Assembly (NCBI GenBank): GCA_036346375.1
Contig: JAYEVE010001288.1
Span: 24,607 to 88,606 of the forward strand
Reading direction: 5' to 3'
Length of the DNA: 64,000 nucleotides
Source: Guadua angustifolia
Lineage: Eukaryota; Streptophyta; Magnoliopsida; Poales; Poaceae
In this document: piece by piece, positions 54,327 through 64,000 of the stretch
Position numbering within the stretch: the first letter of the stretch is position 1
Layout of the letters: each line of letters starts with the position of its first letter
Translations under genes and position numbers: made by a program
The notes under the pieces: generated by a model
What the model was told of the DNA's origin: nothing
Databases searched by the model: none
Seen by the model: only the letters and a program-made list of their open reading frames with translations

Positions 54327-57300
54327 TGTCGGGACCGAATGTGCAAATCCGGACCCTCTGTGTATTCTCGCACTAGTCCAGATCACGCTTAGTGCACATA
54401 CCTCAACATAGATGAATATCACAATCATACACGCGGAATAATAAAAGTAACACAATTATAAAATATAAACTATTGAACGACCTTAAGGTCAACCTTACAC
54501 ATGTGAGGCCTTGACGGCTTCAACTCCAAATAAGTAAAGCAAAGACGGAATGAAGAACGTCGGTGAACCCTTCAATATACCACAGCATCCGACAGGTTCG
54601 ACTCCTAGATAATCGCCTTCTTGCGTAACTTCTCCTTTTTCAAGACAAAGACTTCTCCTCAATCGGGTGATGTTTTGTTAAAGCAAGGGTGAGTACACAA
54701 CCGTACTCAACAAGTCATGCATGTAATGCAGTTCTATTACTACATTCATGGCTTATTCCAAAGGAATGGTGAATGGTTCTTTTGCAATAAGCGACTTTCA
54801 CAAATAATCGTAGTAGATAGAAAAGCGATAAAACAAGTAATACCAATAATAACTTTCGCAAACATTCTCAAGTGAAGCATTTCCATCCTTAACCAAGTTC
54901 CATATCACCTTATCCACATTTCCAACCTCATTTTTATCAAAATCTAACCCTTGATCAGTAATCCCGAGCAATGCTCAATCTGGTGAGCACGGCTATTCAA
55001 TAGTTTTACACTCTGCAGAGGTTATACACTTTACCCACAAGATATAATCAACTCACCACGTCACCGTGAACGCCATACAAGAGTATGCGAATGAGCGATC
55101 ATAACAAAGCCTTTCCAAAGATCCGTCTAAACCCATCTTGCCGCTAAGGTTTCAACACCGAGGGACTGGTTACTACACCTGTGGCCCCCTCTTGCGCCAT
55201 GTGAGTTCTCACCCGCTCCTCCGGCCCCACACCACCATGACAAGATTCAAAGAATAGATTTCACCGCTTACTCAGCTAGGTCCGTCCCATTCTAACTTGT
55301 GGTTGTATGAAAGACTCAGTTCAAAGGCTTGCAAGGTTAAGTCCTTAGTTGACCGAGGCAAGACTAACCAAAAGTTCATCACATCAACATGTCATAATAC
55401 CAAATGTGATCCTAATTGCCACTCTTGGCCCACCGAAACAATCTAAAACCAAATGCGATCACAATTGCCACTCTTGGCCCATCGAAACAATCTTGCCACT
55501 TGCCTCGGCCTAAATCACTTTCCCACCCCATTCCTTTACCATGCACCACGTGCCATCATCAACTCAATAACACATGTCACATTCTCAAAAACACATTCCA
55601 TATCTCATTAAGTCAATATTAACTTTAATTTTCCAAAATCATGACAAATCTACGTGGCGGGGCTAAGCACACTACATACGGCCTAATTAACCCATGTTGT
55701 CAAATTATTAATGTCCAACTATTAACCCATAATCTAGGGTGACAAATGAATCATGGCATACAAATAATAGAGACAAGGTGGCAATAACAAGTAGGTTGAT
55801 TATCTAATCCCAGATTAATTGAAATCGGTTTATTTCAAACTAGCATGCAATAATTTCAAACGAAATAATTTTAAAAATGGGATCAATATGGTCAAAGCAC
55901 AACTTGCTCGGCCCTTGCAATTTTATTATTCTTTACTCTTTATCTTCGATCCTTGATCCTTGATCTTCAATCTCCGCTTGCTTGATTCTCAGCTCCTTCG
56001 AGCGACTTCTGGCATCACGTCTAACGATAAACAAACACAAATACAACAAAACTCAAAAGGCAAATCAAGTAAACTCCAAATTAAGAACGAATAGCATTGG
56101 GCAACAACTGGCTTAGATGAATTTAGGAACTTGAATGGATTAGGTCGATGATTAGACAAAGAGAACGGCTTTAAGATACAATCAAGAGAAAGATTAATAA
56201 TCGAAAGAAGGAATAATATTCCGAGGAATATTTCCTTTGAAGTTGCTATCGAGATTGGACAGACAATGACATTTGGGCTCTCGATCTATAGACCGGGTCC
56301 ATGAAGATACGTTAGTTCACAATGAACTAAGCAGATGCTCGAGGTTGACTTTCGTTGGTCGAACGGCACAGTCAACCAAAAGGAAGATAGACTGATAGAC
56401 TAGGTCTGGCACAAGAATATGACATATGGCTAATGGTCTATCGACTAAGACCACGAATGAATTCTAGGTTAATGGCGGATTAGAGTTTCAAGGATAAGAC
56501 AAGGACGGATGGGATCGATATCCACTATGGTCTTACATCGGGGACGGAACTTGACAACGATGAGGCGGTTATGACAGGAATTTGAGGCTGAACTCAACGT
56601 GATGGGCTAGATCACAATAAGGTGATAGAAAAGGTAAGGACATCACATTAGGGCTTTCACTTGCATGCACCCATACGATGACAGCGATACGATGAGAGCA
56701 AAGCGTTAACGGTGGAACGTTAACGGCGGACGTTAACGGTGGAACGTTAACGATGAATAAGCGTTAACAGAACACTTATGAGATTACAAGGTGGCGACCA
56801 TCGGTACAATGGTAGGGCAGCGAGGTCATGACATGGCTCATGTTTGATTTGCGATCGGGGGTACACATGTCGTGACGCAACGACAAATTGGACCAAAGGT
56901 TAAGTCCGGGTTTGAGCGAAACGATTCAAGGATAGATACACTTGGCACAGGGTAGAACGGTAGGGTTGGCTCTGCGATTAAAGCTTATTAAGGATGGCGA
57001 ACCGAAACGCGAACCGATGCAAAGGACTAAACCGAAAGACGACGGGTAGATACTAGATTATGGCTTTGACGGCAACCGGAGATCAAATGAACTCCAAGGA
57101 TGGCCAAAACAATAGGGTATGGACCTACCGGACAGGGTGACATGGTCACGACAATCCAAGATGGTTGGCGGCAAAAGACGACGCGCGTCGACGGCGAAAG
57201 GCGGCGGCCGACGAATAAAATTTTTTTCGGTAGATGCAACATCAAAGGGGAAGTGTCCATCACGTAGAACGCGATGAGACGAACTCAACAATATAGGCGG

Positions 57301-58722
57301 ATTTGGTGACGACCCACCGGATTGATCACAAACTGCCGATGAACGCCTCTCGGAGCTAATAGATCAAACGGTCATAACTATTAAAGTACTGCATGAAACC
57401 TAACCAAATTTTACAGAGAGCTATCTGGGATCATTTGGCACAATATGACGCAAACGGATCTGAGTTTTACCTTCTGGATCAACGGGAACGCGCGAAGTTT
57501 CAGCCGTCATAACGATCGATCGGGGAAGATTGATTTTTTGCACAAATCCTGCTAGAAAAACCATGAGTTAGGATGAGCACCGTGTAAGGGACATCAAGAG
57601 GAGTCTACCATAAAAATTTCATGGTCAAACTCGCAAAAACGAGGGAGAACGGGCTCCGGTAAGATTTGATCTTTGGGCGGCCGTAACTTTTGATCCCGTG
57701 GATGAAATTGCACCAAATTTGGATGGTAGACAGAGGGTACCATAGAGCACGCCATGGCGAAAACGGAACTTGAAAAGAGTTGATGAGTTGACGGAGGACG
57801 CGCCTCAAAGTTCGGCCGATGTGCGGCGGCGTTTCGGAGGATGAGGGATGGATTTCTAGGGTTTGGGTGAGTTGATCTGAGGTGAGGACGTGTGGGAGAG
57901 GTCATGGGAGGTCTACTAGGGTTTGGGGTGGCGGCTATGTCAAGAAGAACCAAGAAAAACGCAAAAACCGGCCTCACAGGCATTTATACGAGCAGTTGGC
58001 GTGCGCTGCGCAATTCGGGGTGACGTGGCGCATTCTGGTGCGTCGGATCGGAATCGGAGGGCTGTGGCGGCTCGGCGACGTGGCCGAACGAGAAGGCGAC
58101 ATGTGGCAGCGCGAGAAGGAGACACGTGGAAGAACAGAATCCGAATTAAATTAGTTCTAGAAATTCATTTAATTCAAGAAAAATAGAAACAATTATCAGG
58201 AAAATTCCAAAAAAATTCTATAAAATATTTTGAGACATTTTGAACTCAACTAAAATATTTTCAACAAAACTTTATATAATTTTTCCAAATTTTAATTAAT
58301 TCCATAAAGGACTTAATTCAAATTAATTCATTTGAGGCAATAAAAATACCGGAAAAATTCTAGAAAAATTCCAAAAATATTTTGAGATATTTTGGAACTC
58401 AAATAAAATGTTTTCAGAAGAACTTTATTTTCTCTTTTGAAATATTTAATTACTTTAAGTAAAAGGCTTAGTTTAAATTAATTCGATTAATTCCAAATAT
58501 ATTCCAAAAATTCTAAAACAAAATAAAACAAATACTAAAAGCACAAGGAACCCCAAATAAAACTAAATTTAATTTAATTGAGGTTTATATTAGTCAATCT
58601 AAATTACTTTGACTTTAGAAAATTCCAAATTAAGCTTTAATTAAGCGAGAAAATTATTGCGAATTTTTGGGGAGCTAAACTTCACAAAATATTTTTGAAA
58701 ACCCAAATTTTGGGATGTTACA
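54327..58722 (-). repeat. 5' LTR of the gag-only element
   Basis: Length 4396 bp, partner of 46650-51035. It includes the GTTAACG array (56701-56770) and a GC-rich part with open frames (57594-58186) that are also open in the partner LTR, but with frame-breaking indels between the two copies, so I do not call a gene. Confidence 0.95.
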
Positions 58723-58727
58723 GTTAT

Positions 58728-59618
58728 AGTGATTCCATATCTTGAACAATTATTGTTTCTAGTCCAATGATGACTCATCCTATTCTTTTGCTCTGTGTGA
58801 GGGTGGAATGGTGAAATCAGGCTTATCAGGAGTGTCTATATTCAAATAGAGTTTTTAAAAGGTTTTATTATGACCTTCTTATTCACGCATCGATGGGTAT
58901 ATGTCATGGCCGACATTATTAGATTTGTTATATCTTATAGGTGAAGTGTATAACCACTGCAGAGTGTAAAATCTGTTAGAATAGTTACGTTCTCAGTTAT
59001 GGATAATGCTTGGGAACATCACAAAAGGGTTAGATTTTCTAAAAATAAAACTTGGGAATAGAGTCTATATGCCAATAAAAAGAAATGAATTGAATTAGAC
59101 TATATGCTAGTGATGCTTGAGAAATATCTTAGAATCTTATCATGTAGCCTTTTGTTTTACCTTTTGTTTTCAATCTTATATTGTATTCAATTGCAAAATG
59201 CAGCTTTATTACAAAATAACCATGCAAGCCATTCTTTTGATTTAAGCATTACATATAGCTGTATTAGACTTGCATTCTGTGTACAACTTATTGAGTACCT
59301 TGTGTGCTCACCCTTGCATCAATTAATCAATCAGTTGAAGGGGAATCAACACCAGCTCTGGAATAGTATCAAGAAGCAGTGGGTCATTCGGAGTTGAGCC
59401 TTGTCGATTGCCTATGGTAGGTCGATTTGTTGTCTGTTGAAGTTTCTATTCCAATGCAGTTTATTTAGTGAATAAAGCCTTGCAAGGTCTAATAAATGTA
59501 AAGTAGACCATAAGGTCATCACACTATCTATTTATTCATCAAATCTAGTAGTTTATAATTACTCCGCTGTGTATGGAGTTGATATTACATCTATTTAGTA
59601 GGAGTAGAAAATACTTGT
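58728..59618 (+). mobile_element. Older LTR, right part
   Basis: Continuation of 45468-46649. Blocks CTGCAGAGTGTAAAATC (58961) and GAGTACCTTGTGTGCTCACC (59293) match the plus-strand Tekay-type LTR wording at 1390 and 1665. The right end is taken at the next LTR start. The 97-codon frame at 59104-59397 has no recognisable domain. Confidence 0.5.
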
Positions 59619-59622
59619 AACA

Positions 59623-60061
59623 TCCCAAAGTTTTATTTCCAAAAATAAAGGTAAAAATATAATTTAAGTTTAAAAATTATTTTATTCGATTTATGAAATT
59701 TTAAGGAATAATTCAATTTGATTTTCTAATTATTTCTAATTTTCTAGTATTTTCTATGAAATTTATGGATTTAAAAATCTTTTGTTTTCTTCATAAATTA
59801 AAACGTAATATCCATGTGAAAATAAAACCAAGTTTAAGTTGGAAATACTTTTAGTAAGTTCAAAATGTCTTAAGGAATTTATGTGATTTTTTTTTGAAAT
59901 TTCTAACCCTATATCCTATTTTCTAAAAAGTCTTTCAAATTTATGGATTTATTAAATAATTCAAAAATGAATTTACAAATTAGTATTTGTTGTCGGGCCG
60001 AAGTCCAATTTCCTTAATCCATTTTTCTTTCTTTTTGGCTTGGCCTAGCCTTCCTTCTTCC
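59623..60061 (+). mobile_element. Start of a Tekay-type LTR, truncated
   Basis: Begins TGTAACATCCCAAAG, the same start as the 4.4-kb LTRs on their coding strand, followed by AT-rich sequence with TTCTAATTTTCTAG-type words. It is cut at 60062 by another LTR-like start. No end is visible. Confidence 0.55.
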
Positions 60062-62135
60062 TGTAACACCCCGACGCTAAACGCGCCACGAATGCTACCA
60101 AAAACTCTAAATAATCAATGACTCCTCTTCGAAAAGACTGAAAACAATCTCTAAAACTCTTAAAACCGGATTAAAACTAAGCCACCGAAATTTACAAAAT
60201 TTCGGCATGACCTCTCTAGAAAGTAGGACATCCACTCAGCAGACAGAAAACATTTGTAATTCGATGATATTATTCTAGCAGGTCCTTAGTTAACCAATCA
60301 CACATCCAAAAGGAATTAGGAAACTCCACCACATAAATCATTACAGGATAGAAACTCATTAAACATAACCGCGAACAGCCCTTTACAATAATTTACTCGA
60401 GCTATTTATAACAGAACTATAAATCAACATAATGGAGAGGTGATGATACAAAACGTGATTGTGCTACTACCCCCTTCCATGCATGCCGGTTTCAAGGTAC
60501 CTGCAACAACACAACCAACAAGTGTGAGTCGACGACTCAGCAAAGTACACGAGAGTAACAATTCCAATTTATCGCAAGTAAAACAAGAGCTTACCCATAA
60601 GAGCAAGTAATACAAATGAAACAACATCCAGACAATACAAATTTATACCCATTTAAAACAATAACTTGACCATACCAACATTTTCGAAATCAAGACATCA
60701 ACTTGATAATAAAACCATAAATCACAACGTCTCCCGACACAACCACCCCTTTTCTTTGCAACTCAACCCATTTTCATCAATTCTTATTGAAATTCGTAAC
60801 TCGACTTCACTCCACGATATCCATACCACGTAATTAGCAAGGCAAAGAAATGCGCTAATTCATCAAACTCAATTCAATCTCCCCTTTTTGGTTGAGTCCA
60901 CGACTCAACCTTCTTTTACCATAATCGCAACTCACATGACATACCATTACCACAAAACTCATTATTAAAGATGCAATGCACATGAATGCTCTTCTCGATG
61001 CACGTACCAGTACTGCCGAGTGCCCACCCGTCGGTGTGCACCCTCACGCCCCTTCCATCTCGTGGAAGGTGCCTATTTATCTTCTTCGCTCCCATTCACC
61101 TTGATGAATGAGACTGCGAGGTAGGACTTTCGTATTCACTACGTGTGAACACAGAGGCCCGCATCAGAATGGGTCGCCTCTTCTTTTAATGAATGCATAA
61201 TGCAATTTTCAGGAATGAAATGCAACCTTTCACTCAATGCCAACACTAACATACCATAACCACATACATACACATAGCCAATTCTCACATTCATAAGTTG
61301 CCAGCAGTACTAGTCTCACCAGATTTAACAACAAGACATGACAACACATTACAAAGATTTACGTCATGCAATTAACACAATAAATTTCAAACTACAATCA
61401 TAATCATCAAATCGATTCGCACACATACTCAATTCCATTCCCCAGACGGGGCACAATTAAGTACAACTCTTATAATTTAACTGCGAGTATCCATGTACCC
61501 CATCCTAGTTAATCACCGCAGATAACAAAGGTACAAATAAACTCACCGAGATGAAGGCTTACTAGTGACCACTCGAATCCAATAGCTAATCATATCCTCG
61601 AAGGGACGATCACCAATATAACTCATACTCGCCATAATCAATAGAAAATTAGCCATGAAGAGATAAATAACAACAAACAATTCAATTAGGCACCTTACTA
61701 GATGTACTTGCCTTTACTGACACGTGAGGCAACTCAGGGTCGAGACCACCCCCGAAGACACTCTCCCTGAAAACAACGTTACGCATAAGAATGGATCAAG
61801 GTCCGACTCAAAACCTCAATGCACGATGAAAACTCAACTTTTGCCAAAAACAGCCCCAATTCCCACTAATGGGAACTCCGGGCAACGACTAGACAAATGG
61901 ACATTAAACCTTAATAATAGGAGAACACACTGACAACTCGCTCAATTTGGGGATCTTATGCATAACCATTACAAATTAAGCTAATATACAATTGTATGCT
62001 TATAATCAAATGGCAGTAAATAATTCTTAACTCACACATTTGAATTGAGCCATACAAAAGTAATAAGGATCAAGTCACAGCATAATATTCACAACCATTA
62101 CCAGGGTAAGAATGATATTACAGAAGCTCATACAC

Positions 62136-62139
<4 letters not shown>

Positions 62140-62193
<54 letters not shown>
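62140..62193. repeat. Compound (AC)n(AT)n microsatellite
   Basis: About 20 AC units (62140-62179) are followed by about seven AT units. Likely length-polymorphic. Confidence 0.98.
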
Positions 62194-63009
62194 AAACAAT
62201 CCATAAACAACAGCCCATAAAGCCCTCAAGAACCTGATACTGATAAACATATACCGTCTAATCACATGAAGATACACAATAAACTGGCTTTAGCCTCAAA
62301 TATAACTTCTTTCTTCATGCCCAAAGAAATGAATATTGATTTCCATTTATGACCAAAGCATGAACATGATAACATGGCATCAACGACAATTAATCCTAGC
62401 CAACATTGATAAACTTGGGAGCTTGATAACAAGGAATTCTAGCAATTAAATCATAAAACTTGTGAGCACGACATTAGTATAATCCTCCGCCGACTATAGC
62501 GTAAATGCGATTTAGTAACATCCGCCCCTCACCAAAATGGGAAGGGACTTAAATCATGAAATTAGCAGAAGATAAAGAGGCAGTAGCCCTCTAATTGACC
62601 AAAGATCTGAGTACTAAGAGCAATAGTCGAAGCATGACCACTCAAGATTTTAGCAGTACTAAATGCTACACAATTCTTTTAAGCATAGCATGATCATAGT
62701 ATATGCCAAAGAATTAAGTTGTCACTACATAACAACTGATAGATTAACCATTTAACATGCTCACAATAGAAGAATAGAACTAGCAGGCATGGATATAGGT
62801 ATGCACGCAATTTAGAAATGCATCGATTCTTGCCTTCCCATCCCATGCCTCAACCTGGCACACTTAAATCACTATGATACCATATCATCAACCTTCCCGG
62901 CATTACATCAAACACATGGCAGGCACAAAGAAATCCCTCTGCACCAAGCATACATTTCATCAAACACCTTGGCTACAATCGTTCATCCACAACTATAACC
63001 TCACCTACA

Positions 63010-63500
63010 CTCACCACGCAAAGGGAGAGAAAGGAGGGGGAAGGTGCCGCCGACTGGAGGGGATGACGCCGGCCGCCAGAGGGAGGAGGCACGTGACCTT
63101 TGCATTGTTCTTGCTGTATGGCTTCTTCTGGCCGAATTTCTTCTTCTTCAACTCTTGTCCGCCGCCAAGCCAGGAGAGGAGTCAGGAGGCTCTCACGGAA
63201 GGGCAGGTCGGGGGCGCCGCCAACAGGGAGGCAGGGGCGCTGCTCTCTTCCAAGGCCAAACCAGAGGAGGGCTCGGCCACAGGCAGGCCGGGGCGCCGGC
63301 CAGCAGGGAGGCAGGATGCTGTTTTGCTCTCTGCAAGGCCCAACCAGAGGAGAGGCACTGAAGAGGAGGCGCCACTGGAGGAGACTCGGCAGGAGGATGG
63401 CACTGGAGGAAAAATGGGGAAGGGAGCAGGCAACCAGCACTTGGGAACATGTGGCCAGGAGAATGGGGAATCGGCTGGGGAACAAAAAAAATCAGTCAAG
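63010..63500. other. GC-rich patch with open frames on both strands
   Basis: Frames at 62874-63503 plus and 62973-63485 minus are both open and overlap fully. Repeated words such as GGGAGGCAG and CCAACCAGAGGAG (three imperfect copies, 63220-63360) show internal duplication. No recognised domain. I consider it non-coding LTR sequence rather than a gene. Confidence 0.5.
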
Positions 63501-63521
63501 TGACACAATGGCAGCCACACA

Positions 63522-63541
63522 AAAGAGAGAGAGAGAGAGAG
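63522..63541. repeat. (GA)n microsatellite
   Basis: About ten GA units adjoin an AAAGAGAGAG lead-in. Confidence 0.95.
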
Positions 63542-64000
63542 ATTAGGTGAAAAAGTGGGTGTTGAGGGGAAATTCCAAAAAGAACCCCTCCCACACCCAA
63601 ATTTTTAATCCTAACCCTCCCAAATGGGCCAACCGTCCCTGAGATTGCCTGCTAGAGGGGCCCCAGCCCACACGGCGGAAAGCCCGAAAGTGGAGTGAGG
63701 TTTTTGCAATATTACACTTCCCTTTGTATTTCTCTCGTGCCAGCCTAGCCCATCCAGCCTTTTCCTCCCACCTCAGCTTGCCCAGCATGGCTACCTCCTT
63801 TCTTCTTCCTCTCAACACCCACATGCTCTCTCTCCTGGTGCCATAGCTAACCGAGCTGAGCTCATAAAAACTTCTATTTCTTCTCCCAAATCATGCACAT
63901 TCAAAGCCATTCATTACCCCCACTCTCCCTTCACACAAGTCAATCGTTTCCGCTTGTTTAATGCGCATTTGTCCACATATGGTCATTTAGTCATCGAGCT

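Larger units (their letters stand above)
46650..58722 (-). mobile_element. Complete gag-only LTR retrotransposon of Tekay-like type, 12.07 kb
   Basis: Perfect target duplications GTTAT lie at 46645-46649 and 58723-58727. The LTRs (46650-51035, 4386 bp; 54327-58722, 4396 bp) begin TGTCGGGACC and end GGGATGTTACA on the plus strand. The polypurine tract next to the left LTR and the methionine-tRNA-like primer site next to the right LTR fix the orientation as minus. The 3.29-kb internal region holds a decayed gag with five zinc-knuckle-like motifs. No protease, RT, RNase H or integrase motif is found. In about 570 bp of the AT-rich LTR end I count three substitutions and three single-base indels, so insertion looks recent. 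Mobilisation by a related full-length element is the likely route. Confidence 0.93.
60062..64000 (+). mobile_element. Probable long LTR running off the window
   Basis: Begins TGTAACACCCCGACGC after a pyrimidine-rich stretch. It contains GTGAGTCGACGACTCAGCAAAGTACAC near 60523, recalling the GAGTACACAACCGTACTCAAC block of Tekay-type LTRs. It holds a dinucleotide repeat, a GC-rich patch (63010-63480) and a GA run. No primer site or closing terminus occurs before the window ends, so length and family are open. Confidence 0.45.

Noticed and set aside
57594..57983. 129-codon minus frame in the 5' LTR of the gag-only element
   Set aside because: The partner LTR (49910-50122) carries indels that break this frame, so it is not conserved even between the two copies.
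62874..63546. 209-codon plus frame and 170-codon minus frame
   Set aside because: Fully overlapping frames in a GC-rich, internally duplicated part of a probable LTR; no recognised protein.

Overview
The window is nuclear DNA from a flowering plant, almost certainly a grass. Evidence: spliceosomal introns, TATA boxes, dense nested LTR retrotransposons of the Tat, Tekay, Sirevirus and Ale/Retrofit types, CACTA and hAT transposons, Stowaway MITEs, a tRNA-derived SINE, and three monocot-style DVL/ROTUNDIFOLIA (RTFL) small-peptide genes. I cannot name the species. Most of the window is transposon. The only host genes I can support are the three RTFL genes, all on the minus strand (8992-9105, 12212-12331, 14961-15086), in a gene-like island at about 7.3-16.1 kb.

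Layout. 1-2121: remnant of a Tekay/Del-type LTR. 2122-4304: hAT-like element carrying a perfect solo LTR (3588-4262). 4305-7256: rearranged Ale/Retrofit copia element on the minus strand, with its LTR in the middle and an integrase block moved into RNase H. 7257-16163: island with the RTFL trio, an L1-like retroposon (11001-11311, 18-bp target duplication) and a SINE (14144-14351, 15-bp target duplication). 16164-29775: a four-level nest, TIR element > hAT element (16468-29676) > complete Tat-lineage Ty3/gypsy element (17517-29545, target duplication ACACC) > solo LTR (24677-25320, target duplication ACTTG). The Tat element has gag-pol on the minus strand and a separate intron-bearing gene on the plus strand (18486-20753).

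29776-35228: an LTR fragment, two Stowaway MITEs and a 600-bp hAT MITE. 35229-45084: a solo LTR of Sirevirus type (target duplication CCACC), split by a degenerate CACTA transposon (35833-42519, target duplication ATG). The right part of this LTR holds an array of short hairpins that share a TGTGT-type loop but differ in their paired arms. 45126-45467: CACTA-derived MITE. 46650-58722: a structurally complete 12.07-kb LTR retrotransposon on the minus strand (4.39-kb LTRs, target duplication GTTAT) with only a decayed gag containing five zinc-knuckle-like motifs and no recognisable pol; it sits inside an older LTR (45468-59618). 59619-64000: starts of two more LTRs, the last running off the window.

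The parts do not form a pathway. The window records successive insertions around a small tandem cluster of developmental peptide genes. Observations most worth checking are the RTFL trio with shared upstream blocks, the constant-loop hairpin array, the gag-only retrotransposon, the permuted copia element, and the counter-oriented gene in the Tat element.
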